From positions 365,001 through 429,000 of the forward strand of contig NZ_CP030117.1 in the NCBI RefSeq assembly GCF_001039275.2: a stretch of DNA of 64,000 bases. Direction: 5' to 3'. A model generated the notes under the pieces. That model saw only the letters and a list, made by a program, of their open reading frames with translations, searched no databases and was not told the origin of the DNA. Source of the stretch: Brevibacillus brevis. GTDB lineage: Bacteria; Bacillota; Bacilli; Brevibacillales; Brevibacillaceae. Of this stretch, positions 42,566 to 51,920 are shown piece by piece. Made by a program: the position numbers and the translations under genes. Within the stretch, counting starts at the first letter, position 1. Every line of letters starts with the position of its first letter.

Positions 42566-45370
42566 GTGGATACACAGCCAATTCGAAAATGGTACACGCT
42601 GGCAGCGGCCGACGTGACCGAAGCCCTTCATAGTGATGCTGCGCAAGGGCTGACTCAGCAGGAGGCGGAGCGGCGACTGGCTAAACAAGGTGCCAACCAG
42701 TTGGCTGAACAAAAGCGAAAGCCTCTCTACTCGGTCTTTGTTGATCAGTTCAAGGACTTTATGGTGCTCATCCTGTTCATCGCAACACTGATCTCGTACT
42801 TCCTCGGAGAGTACTTGGATGCGATTGCGATTATTGCGATCATCCTCATTAACGGCATCCTCGGTTTTATTCAGGAGGCCAAGGCTGAGCGATCCTTGCA
42901 AGCGCTAAAGGAGTTGGCATCCCCGATGGCGCGCGTCATCCGGGCCGGGAACATTTCCATGATACCGGCTTCGCGGCTGGTACCTGGTGATCTGGTGCAA
43001 TTGGAGGCAGGGGACCGTGTTCCCGCAGATTTGCGGTTGCTTTCGGCCAATCGGCTAGAGGTAGAGGAGTCAGCATTGACAGGGGAGTCTGTCCCCGTCG
43101 GAAAAAACGTGAAAAGACTGGAGACAGCCCAGGCATCTACTGTACCGCTTGGCGACCAAAAAAATCTTGCGTTCATGGGCACGATGGTCACCGGAGGAAC
43201 AGGGAGTGGAATCGTCGTAGCGACAGGGATGAGCACGGAAATCGGGAAAATCGCGCACTTAATGAATACAGCGGAAGAAGCAGAAACCCCTTTGCAACTG
43301 CGCTTGGAGCAAATGGGCAAAATTCTCGTAGTCGTCGCACTGTTGTTGACGATTGTGGTCATCGCTGCTGGTGTCTGGCACGGTCATGAGCTGTTTACGA
43401 TGTTCCTCGCCGGGGTGAGTCTCGCAGTAGCGGCGATTCCGGAAGGCTTGCCAGCGATTGTGACTGTCGCGCTAGCGCTTGGCGTCCAGCGGATGATCCG
43501 CCGCAATGCGATCGTACGCAAGCTCCCATCGGTCGAGACATTGGGCTGCGCCTCTGTCATTTGCTCCGATAAAACAGGGACCCTGACTCAAAATAAAATG
43601 ACCGTTACCCAAGTGTGGCACAGCGATTCCACGTATGAGGTGAGCGGCAGCGGCTACGCACCAGAGGGGGCCTTTCACTATCTAGGGAAAATGGTATCTC
43701 CCGCCCGTGACGGAGCGCTCTCACAAATGATCCGAATCGCAGATCGATGCAATAACGCCCGTTTGACATGCGAGGAGCAGAGCACGCGCAATCTGCTCGG
43801 GATGGGCAAGTCGTCACGCTTTTGGCAAGTGGTAGGCGACCCGACAGAAGGTGCTCTCAAGGTGCTTGCCGCGAAGGCATTGGGCGGCAATGCAGAGCGT
43901 AGCAACCAGAAGAATCAGGGACAGCGTGTGGAGGAGCTTCCCTTTGATTCTGACCGCAAAATGATGTCGGTCGTCGAAAAGGGGACGGACGGCGTGTATT
44001 CCCTGCTGACGAAAGGCGCGGCGGAGGCATTGCTGGCGAGATCGACACACATTTTGTGGAAGGGAGAGCTCATTCCACTCTCCGCGACGCTTCGCCACCA
44101 AGTACTGGAGCAAACGGAACGGATGGCAGGGAAAGCGTTGCGCGTACTGGGATTCGCGTATAAGACACTGCAAGGCTATCGCCCGGGACAACCAATCGGC
44201 TCCATGGAAAACAATCTCGTCTTTGTCGGATTGGCTGGGATGATCGATCCACCGCGTGAAGAGGTGCGTCCAGCAATCAATCTGTGCCATCAAGCAGGAA
44301 TTAAGACGGTCATGATTACAGGCGACCACAAGGTGACAGCAGAAGCAATCGCCCGGCAGATTGGTTTAATGCGTGGCTACGGAGAAGTATTGGAGGGGCG
44401 GGAGCTGGATGGCATGTCAGATGAGCAGCTCGCCGAGTATGCGGAGCGCGTCACTGTCTATGCCCGTGTGTCTCCTGAGCACAAGCTGCGGATCGTCCGT
44501 GCCCTGCAAAGCAAAGGACATGTTGTTGCCATGACCGGAGACGGTGTCAATGATGCTCCTGCGATCAAAACTTCAGACATTGGGATCGCGATGGGGATTA
44601 CCGGTACAGATGTGACGAAGGAAGCGGCCGATCTCGTGCTGCGCGACGATAACTTCGCCACGATTGTCGCCGCCGTGGAGGAAGGGCGTAACATCTATGA
44701 CAACATTCGAAAATTCATCCGTTATTTGCTGGCATCCAACGTAGGGGAGATTCTCGTCATGTTTTTTGCGATGCTCCTCGGGCTTCCTTTGCCTTTGGTA
44801 CCGATCCAGATTCTGTGGGTCAATCTCGTGACGGATGGCTTACCGGCCATGGCGCTGGGCGTCGATCAGGCGGAGAAAGATACGATGTATCAGAAGCCGC
44901 GCAACAAGGCAGAGAACATATTCAGCCGGGGGTTGGGCTGGAAAATTATTAGCCGTGGCTTCCTCATCGGGACCATGACATTGCTCGCGTTTTGGCTGAC
45001 GCTCAAAGAGAATCCGAATGACTTGGTACATGCCCAGACTGTTGCTTTTGTCACGTTGGTTATGGCGCAGCTAATACACGTTTTCGATTGCCGGAGTCAA
45101 TACAGCGTTTTTCACCGCAATGTATTTGAAAATAAATACCTCGTCTGGGCCGTGCTTTCGTCGATTGTGCTCGTGATCGGTGTCGTATACATGGAGACAC
45201 TCCAGCCGATCTTCAAAACAACGGATCTGAATCTGCGCGATTGGGCATTAATTTTGGTCGCGGCGGGAGTTCCTACGTTTGTCGCGGGAATCGGTGGAGT
45301 ACTTACCAGCGGCAGACAGCGCACAAGCAACGAGAAACGTGCAGCTATGCGTACGGTTCGTCCTGACTAA
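42566..45370 (+). CDS. P2A-type calcium-transporting ATPase (YloB-like)
   Basis: A 934-residue SERCA-like P-type ATPase. It has LTGESVPV in the actuator domain, the transmembrane ion site AAIPEGLPA (PEGL), the phosphorylation motif [15 protein letters not shown], the hinge [11 protein letters not shown], and the C-terminal six-helix group with [15 protein letters not shown]. subtilis YloB is a spore-phase Ca2+ ATPase of this type. It starts with GTG at 42566 behind GGAGGAG. The sporulation gene yunB follows after 30 bases with no terminator between, so a role in sporulation or general calcium efflux is plausible. Confidence 0.94.
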   Translation: MDTQPIRKWYTLAAADVTEALHSDAAQGLTQQEAERRLAKQGANQLAEQKRKPLYSVFVDQFKDFMVLILFIATLISYFLGEYLDAIAIIAIILINGILGFIQEAKAERSLQALKELASPMARVIRAGNISMIPASRLVPGDLVQLEAGDRVPADLRLLSANRLEVEESALTGESVPVGKNVKRLETAQASTVPLGDQKNLAFMGTMVTGGTGSGIVVATGMSTEIGKIAHLMNTAEEAETPLQLRLEQMGKILVVVALLLTIVVIAAGVWHGHELFTMFLAGVSLAVAAIPEGLPAIVTVALALGVQRMIRRNAIVRKLPSVETLGCASVICSDKTGTLTQNKMTVTQVWHSDSTYEVSGSGYAPEGAFHYLGKMVSPARDGALSQMIRIADRCNNARLTCEEQSTRNLLGMGKSSRFWQVVGDPTEGALKVLAAKALGGNAERSNQKNQGQRVEELPFDSDRKMMSVVEKGTDGVYSLLTKGAAEALLARSTHILWKGELIPLSATLRHQVLEQTERMAGKALRVLGFAYKTLQGYRPGQPIGSMENNLVFVGLAGMIDPPREEVRPAINLCHQAGIKTVMITGDHKVTAEAIARQIGLMRGYGEVLEGRELDGMSDEQLAEYAERVTVYARVSPEHKLRIVRALQSKGHVVAMTGDGVNDAPAIKTSDIGIAMGITGTDVTKEAADLVLRDDNFATIVAAVEEGRNIYDNIRKFIRYLLASNVGEILVMFFAMLLGLPLPLVPIQILWVNLVTDGLPAMALGVDQAEKDTMYQKPRNKAENIFSRGLGWKIISRGFLIGTMTLLAFWLTLKENPNDLVHAQTVAFVTLVMAQLIHVFDCRSQYSVFHRNVFENKYLVWAVLSSIVLVIGVVYMETLQPIFKTTDLNLRDWALILVAAGVPTFVAGIGGVLTSGRQRTSNEKRAAMRTVRPD

Positions 45371-45400
45371 TCGAGCCGCCAAAGGGGAGAGGGAGCCATC

Positions 45401-46102
45401 GTGCGCTTGAGAAGGGGAGGATGGAAAAGGCGTAGAAGGAGAATTTTCGCTGGGCTCCTACTGATTATTGTGGTATTGATCACTTTGTTTATCATTGTGG
45501 AACGCAGGGTAGAGCCGACGTTGATGCTGATTGCCCAGGCCAAGGCAGAGCAGGTCGCCAAGCTCGCCATTACCGATGCAGTCACCAAACGTATGTCCCA
45601 ACAGGGCCTCGATGTCAACGAAGTCGTCATCATGGAGAAAGACGAGAATGGCAGCATCAAAGCGGTGAATTTTAATTTCAAAGAGTACTCCCGGATTGTG
45701 GGGGAAACGACAGCCCGTATTCAAAATCGTTTGAAGGAATTCGAGCAGGAGCACGTCCAGACAACGATACCGCTAGGCTTGGCTACCAAAAACGTCTTTC
45801 TGGAGCACTTTGGGCCTGAAATTCCGGTGTCGTTCGTTCCGATTGGAGCCGTCAAAACGAAGCTGGAAACAGGCCTAAAGCAAGCTGGAATCAATATGGT
45901 GCTGGTGACTGTCTACATTCACGTCGAAGTCGATTTGCGGGTCATTATCCCGTTTGCTACCAAGCAACAGACGGTCACCACACAAATACCGGTATCCGAA
46001 GCCCTGATCGTCGGAAAGGTACCGACTTATTTGTACGACAACCCGTCAGGCAAGCCCGATGTGCCGACGCCACGAAACGACCAAATCCCAAGCCAGCCGT
46101 GA
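45401..46102 (+). CDS. yunB: Sporulation protein YunB
   Basis: A 233-residue protein with an Arg/Lys-rich N-terminus, one membrane helix (IFAGLLLIIVVLITLFIIV) and an extracytoplasmic domain with the YunB blocks (PLGLATKNVFLEHFGPEIPVSF and a late TVTTQIPVSEALIVGKVP). B. subtilis yunB is sigma-E controlled and its mutant has a sporulation defect. It starts at GTG 45401 behind AGGGGAGAGGG. Probably cotranscribed with the P-type ATPase before it. Confidence 0.92.
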   Translation: MRLRRGGWKRRRRRIFAGLLLIIVVLITLFIIVERRVEPTLMLIAQAKAEQVAKLAITDAVTKRMSQQGLDVNEVVIMEKDENGSIKAVNFNFKEYSRIVGETTARIQNRLKEFEQEHVQTTIPLGLATKNVFLEHFGPEIPVSFVPIGAVKTKLETGLKQAGINMVLVTVYIHVEVDLRVIIPFATKQQTVTTQIPVSEALIVGKVPTYLYDNPSGKPDVPTPRNDQIPSQP

Positions 46103-46150
46103 TGTTTTTCGCTTATACGCGAACGATTTACACATCTATGAAAATTTATT

Positions 46151-46176
46151 TGAAACGTTTCTGAAAGGGTGCCGTC
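46151..46176 (+). promoter_or_regulatory. ECF-type promoter (TGAAAC-N16-CGTC)
   Basis: TGAAAC at 46151-46156, 16 bases, CGTC at 46173-46176. This is the core of sigma-W/M/X-type promoters, and it differs from the promoter before the two sigma genes at 36.8 and 39.2 kb. Confidence 0.75.
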
Positions 46177-46228
46177 CAATGAATAGAGACACACAAAAAC
46201 AAGCAAGAACATTGGAGGCGTAAACAAC

Positions 46229-47203
46229 ATGAAAACAATCCGTACAGGTATGATGACAATCGCGGCACTGGCCGTTTTGGGAACTAGCGTGGTATCTGCA
46301 ACCTCCGAACCAGTAAAAGAACTTTCTGTTAATATTAACGGTCAAGCAATCGCACAAGATGCGATCTTCGATAAAGGTCAACAAACCGTTCTGGTTCCGC
46401 TTCGTCCTGTTGCTGAAGCCCTCGGTTTCAAAGTAAGCTGGAACGACAAGGAAAAAGCAGCAGAAGTGCAACGAGGCGCGATCACCAGCTACGCAAAAGA
46501 AGGAGAGGATCGTTATCCTTTCGCAAAAATGTACAAAACGCTGGGAGCAGAGCCTCGCGTACTGAATGGCAGCACCTATGTGCCAGTCGCATTCGTTGAC
46601 GAAATCCTGCAAGCAGAAGTAAATGTAACTGATGATACAGTGACAGTAGTTGAGGACGAAATCGCTCCTATGCGTACAGGGACCATTACAAGCATCAACA
46701 AATCCGATAAAGGCTACTCGGTTACACTGAACATCTATGAGTCTGGCATCATCCTGCACCTGACGGAAGACACGAAAATTACAGATGAAGCTGGTAAAGT
46801 GCTGAAGCCAGAAGACTTGAAGCTGGGTATGGCCGTTGATGCTACAACCGAAAAATTCATGGCGATGAGCTTGCCGCCACAAACGAGTGCGCTCAGCATC
46901 ACGGTAAAAGGCGGCCTGGAGACTCAGGACGTCCTGGGAACTGCGGGTAAAGTAGCGAGCATCTCTGCTGACAAAGATGGCAACTACAAAATGCTTGTAG
47001 AGGGTCGCGGTATTACCGAAACCTCCCAAGAAAAAATCAACCTGAACATTACGGAGAAAACAGTGATCATCAATGCGCGAGACAACAAAGTACTCTCGCC
47101 AACTGAGCTGAAAAAGGATATGCAAGTAGTAGCCTTCTACGGCCCAATGATGACGAAAAGCCTGCCGCCTATCGGCACTGCTGAAAAAATCGTAGTAGAG
47201 TAA
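46229..47203 (+). CDS. Secreted copper amine oxidase N-domain (stalk) protein
   Basis: A 324-residue secreted protein with signal peptide (cleavage likely after VVSATS near residue 25). Residues about 30-140 hold a Cu_amine_oxidN1-type domain (VLVPLRPVAEALGFKVSWNDKEK, NGSTYVPVAFVDEIL), a wall-associated domain common in Paenibacillaceae and unrelated to oxidase activity. The rest is two related beta-rich repeats (TGTITSINKSDKGYSVTL and AGKVASISADKDGNYKML). An ECF-type promoter and GGAGG site precede it, suggesting induction by envelope stress. Confidence 0.9.
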   Translation: MKTIRTGMMTIAALAVLGTSVVSATSEPVKELSVNINGQAIAQDAIFDKGQQTVLVPLRPVAEALGFKVSWNDKEKAAEVQRGAITSYAKEGEDRYPFAKMYKTLGAEPRVLNGSTYVPVAFVDEILQAEVNVTDDTVTVVEDEIAPMRTGTITSINKSDKGYSVTLNIYESGIILHLTEDTKITDEAGKVLKPEDLKLGMAVDATTEKFMAMSLPPQTSALSITVKGGLETQDVLGTAGKVASISADKDGNYKMLVEGRGITETSQEKINLNITEKTVIINARDNKVLSPTELKKDMQVVAFYGPMMTKSLPPIGTAEKIVVE

Positions 47204-47212
47204 GAGAAAGAA

Positions 47213-47240
47213 CGGGATGGCATTTGCTGTCCCTTTTTTT
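47213..47240 (+). terminator. Terminator of the stalk-domain gene
   Basis: GGGAT-GGCATTTGC-TGTCCC hairpin followed by seven T. Confidence 0.85.
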
Positions 47241-47371
47241 GCGTTTATGGCTAGATCGGCATATCAAAAGCTCTTTTTAATTCGAATGATGATAAGGGAA
47301 TTCCCTGATACACTTTCTTTTATGGAAACTTTACAATAACGTTAGAACGATTGTCTCAAAAGGAGGAACGC

Positions 47372-48442
47372 ATGGGTACGTCGAGTGAAGTGCTTTCCCT
47401 GATGCAGTCCATCTTTGCCAACGCTAGCGATGCGATCCTGGTAATTGATAATGAGGGACGAATCGTAAAGGCCAATGCTGCGTTGGAGCAGATGACGGGC
47501 TGGACAGAAGAAGAGCTGATTCGGGATAAACATATTTGCGAGCTGTGTCTCGGAATGGCAACGTGTATGGAAGAAACGAGCTGCACGGATTGCTTTTTTA
47601 AGCGCGTGCAAATGCCTTCATTCGAGATGAGGCTCCGAACGAAATCAGGTGTGGATTACCCTGTCGCAGCCAGCTCTGCGAGACTAGAGGATGAATCGCA
47701 GGGGAAGCTGGTCATGATTTTGCGTGATATGTCTGCGCAACAGCGAGTGGAAAAAGAGCGCTACCAGTACAAGCTGACGAATTTTGCGATCCAAGCACAA
47801 GAAGAAGAACGAAAGCGCATCGCCCGGGAGCTGCATGATGGCGTAGGGCAGGCGCTTTATAGTATTTTAGTGGGACTAAACGTAGTTAGACAACGAGAAT
47901 TGAGCGAGCCGGTTATGCAGCATGTCACGGAATTGGTGAATATGACTTCCAAGGCGATGGAGGAAGTGAAGCGCATGGCGCTAGAGCTGCGCCCATCTGC
48001 ACTGGATGATCTCGGTTTACTGCCTGCATTACGTTCGTTGATGAAACGGGTGGAAAAGACGTTTCATATCCAGGTGGAGCTGCATGTTCAGGGGGAGAAA
48101 CGCAGATACTCTGCTGCGATGGAAACAGCGCTGTACCGGATTGTGCAGGAAGCCATGACCAATACGGCAAAATACGCAAAGGCGAGCCATCTGGGAATCA
48201 TGTTCGAGAATAGGGAGAAGGAAATTGTCGTCACGATTGTAGATGACGGCGTAGGGTTTGAAGTAGAGAAAACATTGAACATCGGCAAAGGTCTCGGTGT
48301 GTTTGGCATGAAGGAGCGTGCCCAGTTGCTTGGTGGTACCGTTGATATTCGCTCCGCACCCGAGGAAGGAACGACGGTGATCGTCCGAATTCCGGTGCCG
48401 AAGGAGGGGGTAGAGGATGACCATTCGCGTCTTGATCGCTGA
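47372..48442 (+). CDS. NarL-type sensor histidine kinase with NreB-like cysteine cluster
   Basis: A 356-residue cytoplasmic kinase: PAS domain (about 12-130), HisKA_3 with RIARELHDGVGQALYS (phospho-His near 157) and HATPase ending GLGVFGMKERAQLLGG. Within the PAS domain, cysteines 56, 59, 71 and 74 have the spacing C-x2-C-x11-C-x2-C that binds the oxygen-labile [4Fe-4S] cluster of staphylococcal NreB, with a further cysteine at 65. No membrane segment. The start at ATG 47372 follows AAAGGAGG. It overlaps the response-regulator gene by 26 bases and precedes a terminal oxidase operon, which fits oxygen sensing. Confidence 0.92.
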   Translation: MGTSSEVLSLMQSIFANASDAILVIDNEGRIVKANAALEQMTGWTEEELIRDKHICELCLGMATCMEETSCTDCFFKRVQMPSFEMRLRTKSGVDYPVAASSARLEDESQGKLVMILRDMSAQQRVEKERYQYKLTNFAIQAQEEERKRIARELHDGVGQALYSILVGLNVVRQRELSEPVMQHVTELVNMTSKAMEEVKRMALELRPSALDDLGLLPALRSLMKRVEKTFHIQVELHVQGEKRRYSAAMETALYRIVQEAMTNTAKYAKASHLGIMFENREKEIVVTIVDDGVGFEVEKTLNIGKGLGVFGMKERAQLLGGTVDIRSAPEEGTTVIVRIPVPKEGVEDDHSRLDR

Positions 48443-49073
48443 TGATCATGCGATAGTACGCTCTGGGCTGGGGATGCTGATCAACGCCCAGGAGGACATG
48501 GAAGTCGTCGGCTATGCAGCTGACGGAAAAGAGGCATGTGAAAAAGCATGGGAAGTCCGGCCCAACGTTGTCTTGATGGATTTGAGCATGCCGCCTGGGG
48601 AAAACGGCTTGACTGCAACTGCCAGACTGAAGGAAACGGCACCAGACATCCAGGTGCTCGTGCTTACGATGCATGATGACGAGGAATACTTGTTTCGGGT
48701 ACTGCAAGCCGGTGCTGCCGGCTATATTTTAAAAAGCGCCCCTGACCTCGATTTGATCACGGCGATTCGTTCGGTCAATCAGGGCATGGCCTATTTGTAT
48801 CCATCTGCGACGAAATCTCTGATCGAGGAATTTCTGCAAATGGTCAAGAACGGTGAGGAGCAGGCCAAGTACGACATCCTGACTGATCGGGAAAAAGAAG
48901 TGCTGGTCTTGATCGCAAAGGGCTTCAGCAATAAGGAAATTGCCGAGCAGCTCACTGTTTCCGTCAAGACGGTAGAATCGCATAAAGCGCATATTATGGA
49001 AAAGCTCCATCTGCGTACGCGGCCTGATTTGGTGCGGTATGCGATTAAGAAGGGCTGGCTGGATTTTGAGTAG
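48417..49073 (+). CDS. NarL/LuxR-type response regulator (NreC-like)
   Basis: A 218-residue response regulator. The receiver domain has acidic residues DDH at the start, phospho-acceptor D in VVLMDLSMP near residue 56 and the late K in YILKSAP. The C-terminal LuxR/GerE HTH includes LTDREKEVLVLIAKG and NKEIAEQLTVSVKTVESH. It begins inside the kinase gene, so the pair is translationally coupled. By position it may control the downstream ba3-type oxidase genes, whose promoter region has three repeats at 49392-49441. Confidence 0.95.
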   Translation: MTIRVLIADDHAIVRSGLGMLINAQEDMEVVGYAADGKEACEKAWEVRPNVVLMDLSMPPGENGLTATARLKETAPDIQVLVLTMHDDEEYLFRVLQAGAAGYILKSAPDLDLITAIRSVNQGMAYLYPSATKSLIEEFLQMVKNGEEQAKYDILTDREKEVLVLIAKGFSNKEIAEQLTVSVKTVESHKAHIMEKLHLRTRPDLVRYAIKKGWLDFE

Positions 49074-49234
49074 GACTTGATCTGTTCTGTATAGTCAACA
49101 CCAAAGCCATATGATATGATAAAACCAAGAGATGTTGGCAAAAATAAATAGACCAGAGTGTTCCAGCACTCTGATCTATCGTACAGTAGACGGTACCCTT
49201 TAAGGGAATCGGCTCAGCAGAATTTAAAACGGGT

Positions 49235-49280
49235 TATGACCGCTCAGGTGCCTGCTAGCTCAAGAGCGGTCATTTTTTTT
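49235..49280 (+). terminator. Terminator after a structured 3' region
   Basis: ATGACCGCTC / GAGCGGTCAT arms and eight T. The 150 bases before it contain a second hairpin (CAGAGTG / CACTCTG near 49155-49173). Either the 3' end of the regulator mRNA or a short separate transcript. Confidence 0.9.
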
Positions 49281-49315
49281 GGTCAGGGCAACAACGATTG
49301 CTACAATAAGGTCCA

Positions 49316-49347
49316 AGGACGATCCCAATACGGGGTCGTCTTTTTTG
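49316..49347 (+). terminator. Second terminator in the same gap
   Basis: GACGATCCC / GGGTCGTC arms and six T, 36 bases after the first terminator. Confidence 0.85.
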
Positions 49348-49391
49348 TGTCGATCCTGTGTCCGAAAACGGCCATAAAACGGTCGAAATCA

Positions 49392-49456
49392 GGGGTTTCC
49401 CGGAACATTTTAGGGGATTTCCCCGAATTACTTCCAAGGGGTTCCAGCGGTAGAAT
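49392..49456 (+). promoter_or_regulatory. Control region of the ba3 oxidase operon with three GGGG-TTCC repeats
   Basis: GGGGTTTCCC (49392), GGGGATTTCCCC (49413) and GGGGTTCC (49438) occur at intervals of 21 and 25 bases, that is on similar helix faces. They lie upstream of a plausible -10 TAGAAT (49451-49456). They may be binding sites of the adjacent NreC-like regulator. Confidence 0.5.
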
Positions 49457-49513
49457 GAAGGCGTGAAAACTACACCGCGCCCATGAGGCACGTTAGGAAA
49501 GGAGAAGAGCGCG

Positions 49514-49681
49514 ATGGAGACGCAAGTGGATAAGGCGGAGAAAGGCAAGAAATCAAAATCCAGCAAGCTGCAAACGAACCAGGAAGACTTGAAGGGAACG
49601 TTTGTTGCGGTTCTGATCGTCGGAGGTATCATTCTAGTCGGTTGGTTGGGTGTATTCGGGCTTTTCCTGGATAGGGCGTAA
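49514..49681 (+). CDS. ba3-type oxidase small subunit IIa
   Basis: A 55-residue protein starting at ATG 49514 behind AAAGGAGAAGAG. A charged, lysine-rich N-terminus (METQVDKAEKGKKSK) is followed by one hydrophobic helix (GTFVAVLIVGGIILVGWLG) and a short tail. It lies immediately before the CuA subunit gene, the position of the subunit IIa gene in B-type (ba3) cytochrome oxidases of Thermus and Geobacillus, where the helix replaces the missing first helix of subunit II. Similarity is by arrangement and topology. Confidence 0.85.
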   Translation: METQVDKAEKGKKSKSSKLQTNQEDLKGTFVAVLIVGGIILVGWLGVFGLFLDRA

Positions 49682-49704
49682 TAAGGAAGTAAAGGAGGGT
49701 ACTT

Positions 49705-50172
49705 ATGCATTTGCATCGATATGAAAAAATCTGGTTGATGCTTGGCGCAGGCGGTTTGGCCTTATTTATTGTATTGTTGTGCGTCAATGCGTTTGCCATG
49801 GGGATGGCTCCGCCAAGTAATATGGAAATGATTGATCCAGAGAAGGTTACGGAGACGCCTCCTTTTGATAAACCAGGCTTGAAACAGGTAGGAGACAATG
49901 AATACGACGCTTACATGACAGCATTTGCGTTCGGCTTCGCTCCGACCAAGATGGAAATACCAGTTGGCGCAACGGTGAACTTCCACGTCACGAGTCCAGA
50001 CGTTATTCACGGATTCCAGATTCCAGAGACCAACATTAACTTCATGGTTCTGCCTGGACACATCAGCTCGGCGACACACACGTTTGACGAGCCAGGCGAG
50101 TATTTGATCCTTTGTAACGAATACTGTGGCGCAGGTCATCAGGTAATGGCGACCACGATTATTGTGAAATAA
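49705..50172 (+). CDS. ba3-type cytochrome c oxidase subunit II (CuA)
   Basis: A 155-residue subunit with one N-terminal membrane helix and an outer cupredoxin domain carrying a complete CuA site: His in DVIHGFQIP, then C-x3-C-x3-H-x2-M in CNEYCGAGHQVM. It accepts electrons from cytochrome c and passes them to subunit I. The single helix, instead of two, is typical of the B-type oxidases and agrees with the separate subunit IIa upstream. Ribosome site AAAGGAGG. Confidence 0.95.
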   Translation: MHLHRYEKIWLMLGAGGLALFIVLLCVNAFAMGMAPPSNMEMIDPEKVTETPPFDKPGLKQVGDNEYDAYMTAFAFGFAPTKMEIPVGATVNFHVTSPDVIHGFQIPETNINFMVLPGHISSATHTFDEPGEYLILCNEYCGAGHQVMATTIIVK

Positions 50173-50187
50173 AGGTAGGTGAATCCT

Positions 50188-51861
50188 ATGGTAATCGCAC
50201 GGAAGATCGACGATACACTCCCCCATGTTCCGGTTCAGCGTTCTGCGGCAAGACTTAGTTTGGCTTATGTGTGGGTAGCTTATATTGCATTCGGATTGGC
50301 AGCTGTGGCAGGGATGGTACAGGGCATGGTTCGCGGGGGAATCATGGAACTGCCGAGCTGGACAAATTACTATCAAATTTTGACCGCCCATGGCGTGTTG
50401 ATGGCACTTATTTTTACCACGTACTTCATCGTCGGATTTATTTTCTCAGGAGTTGCCCGTACGACAGGTGGTTCCTTGCATGGAGCCGCTTTGAAATTTG
50501 GATGGGCCGGCTGGATTCTTATGACGCTAGGGACGTTGATGGCTGTTGTCACCATTCTAATGAATGAAGCCTCTGTTCTCTATACGTTCTATGCACCACT
50601 GAAAGCATCTCCGTACTTTTACATTGGTTCTGCCTTGCTCGTAGTAGGTAGCTGGCTAGCGGGATTCGGGGTTTTTGCCAGCTATCGCAAATGGAAACGC
50701 GAAAATAAAGGGAAAACGTCTCCGCTTTTCCTCTACATGGGGGTCACTACTTACATCCTGTGGATTACTGCGACGATTCCTGTAGCGGTGGAGGTTTTGT
50801 TCCAACTCATCCCGTGGTCACTCGGGCTGGTTCCAACGATTAATGTCATGCTCAGCCGTACGCTGTTCTGGTTTTTCGGTCATCCGCTCGTTTATTTCTG
50901 GCTATTGCCTGCTTATATGGCGTGGTATGTATGTTTACCAAGAATCATCGGCGGTCACGTTTTCAGTGATTCGCTCAGTCGGCTCGCTTTTATCTGCCTG
51001 CTGTTGTTCTCGATTCCTGTCGGGTTCCACCACCAATTGATGGAGCCGGGAATTTCACCAGCATGGAAAATGATCCACGTTACACTGACGCTGATTGTTG
51101 TAATCCCATCTTTGATGACAGCATTTTCGATGTTTGCCATCTTTGAAACGACTGGACGTAAAAAAGGCGGAGTTGGACTTTTCGGTTGGTTCAAAAAACT
51201 GCCTTGGACAGATGTACGTTTCTTTGCTCCATTTGTAGGGATGCTGTTCTTCATTCCTGGCGGAGCTGGGGGTATTATTAACGCAAGTAACCAGATTAAC
51301 GCGGTCGTGCACAATACGATTTGGGTTACCGGTCACTTCCACATCACCGTAGGAGCTGCGGTGGCGCTCACTTTCTTCGGCGTCAGCTTTTGGCTGATAC
51401 CTGCATTGACTGGACGTCAGTTGACCAAAACTGCGAATCGCATGGGAATGGTGCAAACGGTATTCTGGGCAGTAGGAATGTTCCTGATGTCGCTCGCCAT
51501 GCACGCAATGGGCTTGCAAGGGGCTCCGCGCCGCACAGATTACACGACGTATATGGACCACCCGTTGGCTTTGGGCTGGATGGATTATCAACGTGTAATG
51601 GCGTTTGGTGGCGGACTGCTGTTCGTATCCGCGATTCTCTTGATCGCCATCTTGCTGTATCTGACTTTCTACGCACCAAAGGGAAATACGGAATATCCGA
51701 TTGCCGAAACAGAAACGACGCAAGAAGTTCCAAAAATTTTGGAACGCTGGCCAGTTTGGATCGGATTGGTCGCCTTCCTGATTATTCTCGCCTACGGTTA
51801 TCCGATTATGCAACAAATTCAGCACCAGGCACCAGGCTCGCCGCCTTTTGTGACTTGGTAA
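50188..51861 (+). CDS. ba3-type cytochrome c oxidase subunit I
   Basis: A 557-residue heme-copper oxidase subunit with about 13 membrane helices. The CuB/active-site helix reads GHPLVYFWLLPAYMAWY, and the heme ligand His pair lies in ITGHFHITVGAAVAL-like sequence (WVTGHFHITVGAA). The B-family pattern HPLVYFW replaces the HPEVY of A-family oxidases. It reduces oxygen to water and pumps protons. The ATG at 50188 with AGGTAGGTGA is preferred to a GTG at 50179. No heme A synthase or assembly genes are adjacent. Confidence 0.95.
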   Translation: MVIARKIDDTLPHVPVQRSAARLSLAYVWVAYIAFGLAAVAGMVQGMVRGGIMELPSWTNYYQILTAHGVLMALIFTTYFIVGFIFSGVARTTGGSLHGAALKFGWAGWILMTLGTLMAVVTILMNEASVLYTFYAPLKASPYFYIGSALLVVGSWLAGFGVFASYRKWKRENKGKTSPLFLYMGVTTYILWITATIPVAVEVLFQLIPWSLGLVPTINVMLSRTLFWFFGHPLVYFWLLPAYMAWYVCLPRIIGGHVFSDSLSRLAFICLLLFSIPVGFHHQLMEPGISPAWKMIHVTLTLIVVIPSLMTAFSMFAIFETTGRKKGGVGLFGWFKKLPWTDVRFFAPFVGMLFFIPGGAGGIINASNQINAVVHNTIWVTGHFHITVGAAVALTFFGVSFWLIPALTGRQLTKTANRMGMVQTVFWAVGMFLMSLAMHAMGLQGAPRRTDYTTYMDHPLALGWMDYQRVMAFGGGLLFVSAILLIAILLYLTFYAPKGNTEYPIAETETTQEVPKILERWPVWIGLVAFLIILAYGYPIMQQIQHQAPGSPPFVTW

Positions 51862-51874
51862 GACGATACGTACG

Positions 51875-51920
51875 AAAAAAGCCGCTCATTCCGTTTGGAA
51901 CCGAGCGGCTCTCCTTTTTT
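51875..51920. terminator. Bidirectional terminator after the oxidase operon
   Basis: AGCCGCTC / GAGCGGCT arms with an A-run on the left and six T on the right. Serves the oxidase operon and the small minus-strand gene. Confidence 0.92.

Noticed and set aside
49158-49466. 102-codon frame between the response regulator and the oxidase genes
   Set aside because: It crosses two strong terminators and the oxidase control region.
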